Shown: positions 5,886 through 11,970 of the stretch, in pieces
Layout: every line of letters begins with the position of its first letter
Position numbering within the stretch: position 1 is the stretch's first letter
NCBI GenBank assembly: GCA_002376965.1
Contig: DFOV01000373.1
Coordinates: 1-11,970, forward strand
Length of the DNA: 11,970 bases
Direction of reading: 5' to 3'
DNA from: Gammaproteobacteria bacterium UBA3532
GTDB lineage: Bacteria > Pseudomonadota > Gammaproteobacteria > Enterobacterales > UBA3532
Position numbers and translations under genes: made by a program
The notes under the pieces: model-generated
The model's database searches: none
What the model was told of the DNA's origin: nothing
The model's input: only the letters and a program-made list of their open reading frames with translations

Positions 5886-7818
5886 ATTGTGCAAGTACAA
5901 AGCGTGCTGGATGCATAGCATTTACCAAGTGTGACTCCAGCGATACGCCTTTTCCTGTTATCAGTTCGGCCAAGTAACTAGCACATAGCACAGCGAGTGA
6001 TAGCCCGCGAGAACCATACCCTATATTCAGATATAAGCCGTCTTGGTATTGAGCATTGTAATATTTGCTTCTGGGGTAGCCTTTATGCAGCGCTTGATAT
6101 TGAGTCGCGAAATAGTCGATGTCGGGTACGGGTCCTACTATCGGCATCCGATCCAGAGTCGAGCAACGGAAACTGACTCTGTGCTGCAAAGCTTCATCGA
6201 GTGTGCTTGGTTCTATTGCAGAGCCCTCTGTTGCTGAAAGCACTCGCTGATAGGCGGTCATATAATCCCAATACTCTTGTTCTGAAACTTCAAGAGAAAG
6301 GTTTTCCCTACTAAAGCTAGCACCCACTAAGCTACCTCCATTGTATGGAAGGGCATAGTGACCAAAGTTTATGTTCTTGGTTAGAGGTTGGTTGGTAACA
6401 GATAGTTGGCCGCGAACAGGTGCGGTGCAGCGCTTCAGCCAAGAAAAGTGGTCAGCAGCATTGTAACTATTACAAAAGATAATAATGTCAAAAGCTTCCT
6501 GCCAACTCGGAGTTATGACGAGCCAATCATCAGCAAGCTTTTTTAAGTCTGTAATGGGGTGGTTTTCCAATACACGCACTGAATTTGCGTTCTTCAGCCA
6601 CCAATGGCACAGAGACTGGGGATAAATGCTAAAAGCATCATGAATAGTTAATGACGTTTCGTCAGTTGCGCAGTCAAAGCTATTAAAGGGCGCGCTGATA
6701 AAGCGCTCAAGTCGTTCTTGGGTTTTGCTGGTTAGAGCGATTTCTGTGCAACCGCGTTTGTATATGAGCTCAGGTATGTCGCTTAGAATAAAATTCCGGC
6801 TAGCCTTAAAACCCTTAGTATAGAGTTGTTGATAGTTACTCGGATCTCCTGAAATGGGTGGGGATAACATACCCAAAGGGTTGCCAGAAGCGCCACTAGC
6901 TACTTCTTTTGCATCAATTAGTGTTATCTGGTGATTGCCTGAGTGCGATATTTGATAGGCTGTCGCGCAGCCTGCTAGACCGCCACCTATGATAGCGACT
7001 TTTTTAGGCCGGGCTTTTTCGATAAAGGGGGAGCGACTAAGGCATAGCCATGGGGCTGCTGTTGATGGAATAGTCGGCGCATGCATGGCACCGTAAAGCA
7101 TTTCGCGTTTGCCGCCGAACCCTGCTTGCTTTTTCATGTCAAAGCCGACTCGTTGTAAACCTCGTCGAACAAAACCCGCTGCAGTAAATGTCGATAGGGT
7201 TGTATTGGCGTGGCTGTGTTGGGCGAGCAACTCAAAGACCTGATCGGTCCACATGGAGTTGTTCTTTGCTGGAGCAAAGCCATCCAAGAACCAGCTGTCA
7301 ATGACTCCTGGATACTGTGGTTTAAGTAGTTGTAATCCCTCAGCAACATCGGCAAATATCAATGTCAGACGAACATTGTCTTTAGTAAATTCAAGAGTAT
7401 GGCTGCCCCATTCGAGTATTGGGTATTGATCTACAAGTTGTTGAGCCAAGTCGTCATGTAGATTCCTTTCTTCGAATATCTTTTTTAGATCCGGTAATGG
7501 AATAGGGTGTTTTTCGAAGCTGATAAAGTGGAGTGTGCCATCATGCTTTCGTTGTTTTCGCCATAGTGCCCAGGTGGCTAAAAAATTCAGACCCGTACCA
7601 AAACCAAATTCTCCAATGGTAACGTTTTGGTGAGCAGGCTTACTAAATTTATCGGGCAATCGGTTGGGCTGAATAAATACATAATCAACCTCTTCGAGCG
7701 GGGATTGGCGCGAATAAAAAATATCATCAAAGGTGACGGATTTTGGTATATCTTTCTTTTCCCAATATAAATCGGCTGGAGTAATGGGGTATGGTTTAAG
7801 GTGCTTGGGGTCGAGCAT
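5884..7818 (-). CDS. mnmC: Bifunctional tRNA wobble-uridine modification enzyme MnmC (FAD oxidase plus methyltransferase)
   Basis: MnmC completes 5-methylaminomethyl-2-thiouridine at the wobble position of several tRNAs. The FAD domain removes the carboxymethyl group left by MnmEG, and the SAM domain methylates the resulting amine. The 644-residue product is near the usual length. The N-terminal methyltransferase (about 1-250) has the SAM loop IGEFGFGTGLNFL (68-80) and DGFAPAKNNSMW (179-190). The oxidase begins with the dinucleotide fold VAIIGGGLAGCATAYQIS (274-291), then SGASGNPLGML. It ends with GYGSRGLSLAVLCASYLAEL before the C-terminus. The ATG has no strong Shine-Dalgarno sequence; upstream to 7931 is the region shared with the divergent fabA. 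Both halves are intact, so the full two-step reaction is expected. Confidence 0.95.
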   Translation of the reverse strand: MLDPKHLKPYPITPADLYWEKKDIPKSVTFDDIFYSRQSPLEEVDYVFIQPNRLPDKFSKPAHQNVTIGEFGFGTGLNFLATWALWRKQRKHDGTLHFISFEKHPIPLPDLKKIFEERNLHDDLAQQLVDQYPILEWGSHTLEFTKDNVRLTLIFADVAEGLQLLKPQYPGVIDSWFLDGFAPAKNNSMWTDQVFELLAQHSHANTTLSTFTAAGFVRRGLQRVGFDMKKQAGFGGKREMLYGAMHAPTIPSTAAPWLCLSRSPFIEKARPKKVAIIGGGLAGCATAYQISHSGNHQITLIDAKEVASGASGNPLGMLSPPISGDPSNYQQLYTKGFKASRNFILSDIPELIYKRGCTEIALTSKTQERLERFISAPFNSFDCATDETSLTIHDAFSIYPQSLCHWWLKNANSVRVLENHPITDLKKLADDWLVITPSWQEAFDIIIFCNSYNAADHFSWLKRCTAPVRGQLSVTNQPLTKNINFGHYALPYNGGSLVGASFSRENLSLEVSEQEYWDYMTAYQRVLSATEGSAIEPSTLDEALQHRVSFRCSTLDRMPIVGPVPDIDYFATQYQALHKGYPRSKYYNAQYQDGLYLNIGYGSRGLSLAVLCASYLAELITGKGVSLESHLVNAMHPARFVLAQ

Positions 7819-7837
7819 GGGTCGCTTCTATGAAATT

Positions 7838-7869
7838 GTTACGAAAAACACTTTAGGTGCGTTACGAAA
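7838..7869. repeat. Pair of direct repeats GTTACGAAA in the mnmC-fabA divergent region
   Basis: GTTACGAAA occurs at 7838-7846 and again at 7861-7869, a period of 23 bases, close to two helical turns. The second copy forms the core of the palindrome next to the fabA -10 box. The arrangement resembles paired sites for a dimeric regulator; no known regulator consensus is recognised. Confidence 0.6.
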
Positions 7870-7872
7870 CGC
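7859..7872. promoter_or_regulatory. Candidate operator: palindrome abutting the fabA -10 box
   Basis: GCGTTACGAAACGC is an inverted repeat with 5-base arms GCGTT/AACGC around ACGA. It ends 2 bases before TATAAT, so a protein bound there would block RNA polymerase. It is not a FadR or FabR site that I recognise, and whether it works is inference. Confidence 0.4.
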
Positions 7873-7874
7873 CC

Positions 7875-7880
7875 TATAAT
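7875..7880 (+). promoter_or_regulatory. fabA -10 promoter element
   Basis: A perfect TATAAT lies 51 bases before the fabA ATG, in the right place for a short leader. The -35 region at the standard spacing (TTTAGG at 7852-7857, 17-base spacer) matches the consensus poorly, which suits a promoter needing an activator or controlled by a repressor. Confidence 0.6.
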
Positions 7881-7931
7881 TGCGGCTTTGTTTTCTATCT
7901 GCGGATAATTTCGCGTCAATTAGGTTATACG

Positions 7932-8453
7932 ATGGATTTTAAGAAAAAAAACAGTTTCTCGAAAGAAGAACTTCTGGAATGTGGTAACGGCGAAATTTTT
8001 GGCCCAGGAAACCCACAGCTTCCCCAGCCTCCCATGCTAATGATGGATCGCATTACACTAATCAGTGATGAAGGTGGTGCTCACGGTCAGGGGCAGATCA
8101 AAGCCGAGTTAGATATTTCTCGTGATCTATGGTTTTTTGACTGCCACTTCAATGAAGACCCTGTTATGCCAGGCTGTCTTGGCCTTGATGCCATGTGGCA
8201 AATGGTTGGTTTCTATCTTGGCTGGAAAGGCGGCCAAGGGCGTGGACGTGCGCTTGGCGTCGGTGAAGTCAAGTTTACTGGACAGGTCTTACCAGAAGCT
8301 AAGCTGGTTTCTTACGAAATCGATATCAAGCGAATTATTATGCGTCGTTTAACGATGGGAATCGCAGATGCATCTCTTTTTGTTGATGGTGAAAAGATTT
8401 ATACGGCTACCGATTTGCGGGTAGGGTTATTTAAGCAGGGCGAACAACAGTAG
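7932..8453 (+). CDS. fabA: 3-hydroxydecanoyl-ACP dehydratase/isomerase (FabA)
   Basis: FabA dehydrates 3-hydroxydecanoyl-ACP and isomerises trans-2- to cis-3-decenoyl-ACP, the entry point of anaerobic-type unsaturated fatty acid synthesis. The 173-residue product is a single hot-dog fold of standard length. [13 protein letters not shown] (29-41) leads to the active-site region [22 protein letters not shown], with catalytic H72 and D86. [17 protein letters not shown] follows. The ATG at 7932 is chosen because a GTG-led extension from 7857 would run through the promoter and add residues foreign to the family; TTAGGT at 7920-7925 is a modest ribosome binding site. Codons 4-6 lie in a run of eight A. 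fabB follows 16 bases after the stop, so FabA and FabB are made together. Confidence 0.97.
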   Translation: MDFKKKNSFSKEELLECGNGEIFGPGNPQLPQPPMLMMDRITLISDEGGAHGQGQIKAELDISRDLWFFDCHFNEDPVMPGCLGLDAMWQMVGFYLGWKGGQGRGRALGVGEVKFTGQVLPEAKLVSYEIDIKRIIMRRLTMGIADASLFVDGEKIYTATDLRVGLFKQGEQQ

Positions 8454-8469
8454 GCGGGTATAACTTATT

Positions 8470-9681
8470 ATGAGACGTGTAGTTATTTCTGGTTTAGGCA
8501 TTATTTCCAGTTTAGGGAACAACAAAGCTGAAGTATTGGCTTCTTTGCAAAACCAAAAATCAGGCATTTCATTTAGCGAAGAGTATGCCGAACTGGGGTT
8601 TAGAAGCCATGTTCACGGTGATTTAAAAATCCAAGCTGCCGAGCACATTGATCGCAAATTGATGCGTTTTATGGGCGAAGGTTCAGGTTATGCTTATCTC
8701 GCTATGCGAGAAGCAATCGAAAATGCCGGCTTAACCGACAGCGATGTATCCAACGAGCGAACTGGCCTCATTGTTGGCTCGGGCGGTATCTCTACCAGTA
8801 ATTTGGTAAATGCGGCTGATACTCTTCGAAATCGTGGAGCTAAGCGTGTTGGGCCTTATATGGTACCTCGAACCATGGCTAGCACTGCGTCGGCCTGCTT
8901 GGCGACTCCTTATAAAATTAAAGGCGTCAATTATTCGATCAGTTCGGCTTGTGCTACCAGCGCTCACTGTATAGGTAACGCCTATGAGCTGATTCAGTTG
9001 GGCAAGCAGGATGTCGTATTTGCTGGAGGCAGTGAAGAGTTGCACTGGTCGTTATCTGTTCTTTTTGACGGTATGGGAGCTCTTTCCAGTAAATACAATG
9101 CTACACCCGAGAAAGCATCACGAGCCTATGATGCTGATCGAGATGGCTTTGTCATTAGCGGTGGCGCCGGTATTGTCGTTGTAGAAGAGCTGGAACATGC
9201 ATTGGCTCGTGGTGCGACTATCTATGGTGAAATTGTTGGCTACGGTGCGACCTCTGATGGTTATGACATGGTGGCTCCATCTGGCGAAGGCGCGATGCGT
9301 TGTATGAAACAAGCAATGGCTACTGTCGATCTACCTCTTGATTACATCAATGCCCACGGTACCAGTACACCGGTAGGTGATGTGAAAGAGCTTGAAGCGG
9401 TTAAGACGGTATTTGCCGGTCAAAACCCTGCTATCACCTCAACCAAATCCTTGTCAGGCCACTCTTTGGGGGCGGCTGGTGTTCATGAAGCGATTTATTC
9501 ATTATTGATGATGGAAAATGGCTTTATTACCGGTTCAGCCAATATAGAAACGCTGGATGATGCAGCTCAAGGCATGAATATTCCTCAGGAAAATACGGCT
9601 GCCGATCTGAACTGTGTTATGTCTAACAGCTTTGGCTTTGGTGGAACCAACGCGACGTTGGTTATGCAAAAGTACAGTTAA
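8470..9681 (+). CDS. fabB: 3-oxoacyl-ACP synthase I (FabB)
   Basis: FabB extends the cis-3-decenoyl-ACP made by FabA and is needed for unsaturated fatty acid elongation. The 403-residue product matches the family length. The Cys-His-His triad is C161 in [10 protein letters not shown]296 in [11 protein letters not shown] and H331 in [10 protein letters not shown], with the supporting lysine K326 in TSTKSLSG. The C-terminal [14 protein letters not shown] is also present. The pairing with fabA, and GTSTPVGD rather than the GTSTPLND typical of FabF, identify it as FabB. It shares the fabA promoter and ends 17 bases before a strong terminator. Confidence 0.97.
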   Translation: MRRVVISGLGIISSLGNNKAEVLASLQNQKSGISFSEEYAELGFRSHVHGDLKIQAAEHIDRKLMRFMGEGSGYAYLAMREAIENAGLTDSDVSNERTGLIVGSGGISTSNLVNAADTLRNRGAKRVGPYMVPRTMASTASACLATPYKIKGVNYSISSACATSAHCIGNAYELIQLGKQDVVFAGGSEELHWSLSVLFDGMGALSSKYNATPEKASRAYDADRDGFVISGGAGIVVVEELEHALARGATIYGEIVGYGATSDGYDMVAPSGEGAMRCMKQAMATVDLPLDYINAHGTSTPVGDVKELEAVKTVFAGQNPAITSTKSLSGHSLGAAGVHEAIYSLLMMENGFITGSANIETLDDAAQGMNIPQENTAADLNCVMSNSFGFGGTNATLVMQKYS

Positions 9682-9698
9682 GTATGTCAGGTAGTTAC

Positions 9699-9721
9699 AA
9701 AGGGGCTTACGGGCCCCTTTT
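9699..9721 (+). terminator. Intrinsic terminator of the fabA-fabB operon
   Basis: AAAGGGGC (9699-9706) and GCCCCTTT (9713-9720) form a perfect 8-bp stem around a 6-base loop TTACGG, ending in a four-T tract. It lies 17 bases after the fabB stop. The A tract before and T tract after the GC core could also let it act on the opposite strand. Confidence 0.88.
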
Positions 9722-9761
9722 AAGTACATCCTTATAAACATTCCTCACTACGCGAGCCTTT

Positions 9762-10898
9762 ATGCGTATTGTCGCAGACGAAAATATTCCCTATCTCGAA
9801 GCTCTATTACACCACTATCCTGTAGATTTACTGCGTGTTGATGGTCGGCGTCTTTCTGCAGATCAGGTGGTTAATGCGGATGCTATTTTGTGTCGCTCGG
9901 TCACTCAGGTAACCGCTGATTTGCTGGAGGGGAGTGCGGTAAAATACGTTGGTAGCGCGACTATTGGCGTCGATCATATTGATACGGCCTATCTGAGGGA
10001 GAAGAAGATTGGGTTTACTAATGCGCCAGGCTGCAATGCCAACGCAGTTGCTCAGTATGTACTATCTGCGATTTTACATGCAAAAGCCATTGGCCGTTTA
10101 CGTCGAGAGCCACTAACAGCAGGTATTGTTGGTTATGGAAATGTTGGCAAGCGTGTCGCCCAGTACCTTTCTGCCATTGGTATTCACTGCTTGGTGAATG
10201 ATCCACCAGAGCATGAGCGTTCGCCAATCGCTAATCATGTTTCATTTAACGAGTTGCTCGCTCAAAGCGATATTGTTACGCTGCATGTTCCCTTAACCAA
10301 GGTTGAGGATTCGCCGTATCCTACCTATCACATGATCAATAATGATACGCTAGAGAGTATTAAACCTGATGCTGTGTTGATCAACACAGCCCGCGGAGCG
10401 GTGATAGACAATCAGGCCTTGTGCGACGTCTTAAAACGCAATGATCGCTTATACACTGCCATCGATGTTTGGGAGTCTGAACCTGCTCCGATGAAAGAGT
10501 TGGTTAGCCGTGTGGACTTGGCTACTCCCCATATTGCTGGATACAGTCTTGATGGTAAATATGCAGGCACGTTACAAGTCGTGAATGGTTTGATTAAGCA
10601 GTTTGGTCTGAGCGAGAAAGATACGCCCAACGTAGCACTACCACCAATAATGGTTGATAAGGTTGTACTCCATCCTGAACTGGGTTTGTTTGATGCATTA
10701 GGGGCTTTGGCTAAAAATGTCTATGATATAAATATCGATAGTGGCTTTTTAAAGCATGCTATCGAATATTCGAATATCAGTGAGCGTTTCGATCAATGGC
10801 GGAAAAATTACCGTTTGCGCCGAGAATTTGGTGCCTTGGCAGTCGAAGCGCCAGAATTTGGGGACGTATATTCAAAATTAGGGTTTAACGTCGTTTAG
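9762..10898 (+). CDS. pdxB: Erythronate-4-phosphate dehydrogenase (PdxB)
   Basis: PdxB oxidises 4-phospho-D-erythronate to 2-oxo-3-hydroxy-4-phosphobutanoate, the second step of the DXP-dependent pyridoxal phosphate pathway. The 378-residue product starts with the PdxB-typical MRIVADENIPY. It has the D-2-hydroxyacid dehydrogenase NAD fold GIVGYGNVGKRVAQYL (121-136) and catalytic R211 in NTARGAVID, E240 in DVWESEP and H257 in ATPHIAGYS. The C-terminal extension (about 290-378) is the dimerisation domain that separates PdxB from SerA-type enzymes. It lies behind the fabB terminator and needs its own promoter. TATAAA at 9733-9738 could be a -10 box but has no good -35 partner. The Shine-Dalgarno sequence is weak. 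Confidence 0.96.
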   Translation: MRIVADENIPYLEALLHHYPVDLLRVDGRRLSADQVVNADAILCRSVTQVTADLLEGSAVKYVGSATIGVDHIDTAYLREKKIGFTNAPGCNANAVAQYVLSAILHAKAIGRLRREPLTAGIVGYGNVGKRVAQYLSAIGIHCLVNDPPEHERSPIANHVSFNELLAQSDIVTLHVPLTKVEDSPYPTYHMINNDTLESIKPDAVLINTARGAVIDNQALCDVLKRNDRLYTAIDVWESEPAPMKELVSRVDLATPHIAGYSLDGKYAGTLQVVNGLIKQFGLSEKDTPNVALPPIMVDKVVLHPELGLFDALGALAKNVYDINIDSGFLKHAIEYSNISERFDQWRKNYRLRREFGALAVEAPEFGDVYSKLGFNVV

Positions 10899-10900
10899 CG

Positions 10901-10918
10901 CCAGTTTCCCCTGGTTTT
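10901..10918 (+). terminator. Possible weak hairpin after pdxB
   Basis: CCAG and CTGG can pair over a six-base loop, followed directly by TTTT, 2 bases after the pdxB stop. A 4-bp stem is short for an intrinsic terminator, so it may only attenuate or do nothing. Confidence 0.2.
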
Positions 10919-10943
10919 GCCCCGCATAGAAGGTGAGATTGCT

Positions 10944-11717
10944 ATGTGTGAATTGCTGGGCATGAGCGCCAATGTACCGACCGACATTTGTTTCAGCTTC
11001 TCTGGTTTGCTAGAAAGGGGAGGTAGAACAGGTCCTCATGCTGATGGTTGGGGAATTGCGTTTTATGAGGGAAAAGGGGTACGCTCCTTTCGTGACCCTA
11101 TGTCGAGCTGCCATTCAGAAGTCGCCCGATTTGTAAAATGCTACCCGATTAAAAGTCATATCGTCATCAGCCATATTCGGCAGGCCAATCGTGGTCGAGT
11201 TTGCCTGGAAAATACCCATCCATTCTTTCGGGAAATGTGGGGGTGATACTGGACATTTGCTCATAATGGTCAGTTAAAAGGGATAAAAAAATGGCCATTG
11301 GGTGATTATTTACCCGTTGGTTCAACAGATAGTGAATATGCCTTTTGCTGGCTACTCGATCAAATAAAGCAACGCTTTCCTCATCCACCCCAAAATAAGA
11401 AAGTGCTATGGCGCTTTATAAACGCTTGCTGCGACACTCTATCCGAACTTGGGGTGTTTAACCTGCTGCTAAGCGACGCGACCTACCTGTATGCCTATCG
11501 AACCACTAAGCTTTGCTGGATAACCAGAAAGGCTCCTTTTGGTGAGGCCAAATTGATTGATACTGAGTTGGCGCTGGATTTTGCTAAAGTGACTACCCCT
11601 GACGATGTGGTAACGGTAATTGCCAGCCAGCCGCTTACTCATGACGAAGTTTGGCACCCTTTGGATAAGAATCAGTTGATGGTTTTTCGTAAAGGTCAGA
11701 TTGTCTACGCCAGTTAA
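10944..11717 (+). pseudogene. yafJ: YafJ-like class II glutamine amidotransferase interrupted by an in-frame TGA
   Basis: The gene encodes an Ntn-type glutaminase related to E. coli YafJ, whose physiological substrate is not firmly known. The ATG at 10944 is preceded by AAGGTGAG (10930-10937) and places the nucleophile Cys at position 2 ([10 protein letters not shown]). [25 protein letters not shown] and [11 protein letters not shown] follow in frame. Codon 101 is then TGA (11244-11246). The same frame continues with YWTFAHNGQLKG, TDSEYAFCWLLDQI, GVFNLLLSDA, WITRKAPFG and TPDDVVTVIASQPLT, ending at TAA near 257 codons, the usual length. So there is no frameshift: a single stop, probably from an Arg CGA, splits a full gene. 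The 100-residue product would have Cys2 but lose the Asn-Gly pair (108-109) that forms the oxyanion hole, so it should be inactive. A restart at a TTG (11298) would lack the active site. A sequencing error is possible. Confidence 0.85.
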
Positions 11718-11734
11718 GCTTTCGCAATTGATGG

Positions 11735-11759
11735 TTGACGGCGATACGCTAGGCGTCAA
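11735..11759. repeat. Inverted repeat after the amidotransferase
   Basis: TTGACG (11735-11740) and CGTCAA (11754-11759) can pair. A second small hairpin GCG-ATA-CGC (11741-11749) lies inside the loop. No T tract follows on either strand, so it is not a standard terminator. It lies 18 bases after the stop and could be a weak terminator or an mRNA 3' stabiliser. Confidence 0.35.
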
Positions 11760-11785
11760 AAATGCGACATCTTTGATTTTTCTCT

Positions 11786-11826
11786 GTGTGAATACGTGCT
11801 AACACACTGTTATATATATATTAATA
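11786..11826 (+). promoter_or_regulatory. Candidate regulatory region ahead of the last gene
   Basis: GTGTG (11786-11790) and CACAC (11803-11807) form a 5-bp inverted repeat with a 12-base spacer. It is followed directly by a very AT-rich tract of alternating TA (about 11810-11826) that could hold a -10 element. The layout suggests an operator and promoter for the gene at 11881, but neither element is strong. Confidence 0.3.
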
Positions 11827-11880
11827 AATACTGGATCACCCTTTGCTTATCCCTGTGTAACATGAATGGGAGTGGTCTTT

Positions 11881-11970
11881 ATGTTTACACCAGTAGAAGC
11901 AAAAGCATTCGATAGCTATATCAGTCAGCCTTGGGACTCTGAGGCAATTTTCGCTGTTGAGTCAGATGAT
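11881..11970 (+). CDS. Unrecognised protein, N-terminal 30 residues only
   Basis: An open frame starts at ATG 11881 and leaves the right edge without a stop. GGGAGTGG (11868-11875) is a fair ribosome binding site 5 bases upstream. An in-frame ATG at 11866 would add five residues but has no such site. The visible N-terminus, MFTPVEAKAFDSYISQPWDS and on, is acidic and shows no signal peptide or membrane segment. I do not recognise the family. The gap before it suggests its own promoter, separate from the broken amidotransferase. Confidence 0.5.
   Translation, partial: MFTPVEAKAFDSYISQPWDSEAIFAVESDD

Noticed and set aside
7857..7931. GTG-led N-terminal extension of fabA by 25 codons
   Set aside because: It would run through the TATAAT box and add residues absent from FabA proteins. 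The ATG at 7932 gives the standard length and N-terminus.
11247..11273. Selenocysteine insertion at the TGA, using a downstream stem-loop
   Set aside because: CTGGACAT (11249-11256) and ATGGTCAG (11266-11273) can form an imperfect stem just after the TGA. However, the bases encode the invariant WTFAHNGQ segment, the homologous residue is Arg rather than Cys, and the stem has a mismatch and a wobble pair.
1..11970. A novel defence, secretion or biosynthetic system
   Set aside because: All complete genes but one fall into known housekeeping families in a conserved order. The receiver-like protein is the only candidate of unclear role, and it has no dedicated partners here.

Overview
The window reads as a chromosomal housekeeping stretch of a gammaproteobacterium. 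It is moderately AT-leaning by eye, and most likely from a marine or environmental lineage near Pseudomonas and the Cellvibrio-type bacteria. Three things support this: the gene order fabF-pabC-mltG-tmk-holB-pilZ-tatD, the anaerobic-type unsaturated fatty acid pair fabA-fabB, and the fused tRNA enzyme MnmC next to pdxB. No mobile element, CRISPR array, tRNA or rRNA was found, and no gap between genes exceeds 300 bases.

Region 1 (1-3431, plus strand): the last codons of fabF, then pabC, mltG, tmk and holB. These genes overlap or nearly touch, as expected for one transcript. It joins fatty acid elongation, folate synthesis (p-aminobenzoate), peptidoglycan strand termination, dTTP synthesis and the clamp-loader delta-prime subunit. 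Region 2 (3530-5000): pilZ (type IV pilus assembly), tatD (metal-dependent DNase) and yciH (SUI1/eIF1-like), tightly spaced behind a 98-base AT-rich gap. Region 3 (5082-5846): a two-domain protein with a response-regulator receiver fold whose phosphoacceptor Asp is replaced by Gln, plus an unrecognised beta-rich C-terminal domain. Region 4 (5884-7818, minus strand): mnmC, convergent with the receiver gene and divergent from fabA.

Region 5 (7819-9721): the fabA-fabB operon. It has a perfect TATAAT box overlapped on its upstream side by a palindrome, and a clear intrinsic terminator. Region 6 (9762-11717): pdxB (vitamin B6 synthesis), then a YafJ-type class II glutamine amidotransferase. The latter is intact along its whole length except for one in-frame TGA at codon 101, so it is called a pseudogene. 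Region 7 (11718-11970): a short regulatory-looking gap and the first 30 codons of an unrecognised gene.

I did not find a convincing new multi-gene system here. The points most worth a second look are the single nonsense codon in the otherwise intact amidotransferase, the degenerate receiver protein, the palindrome and repeats at the fabA promoter, two short tandem duplications lying exactly at gene ends, a dnaX-like slippery heptamer inside a GC hairpin in tmk, and the strong preference for TAG stops.
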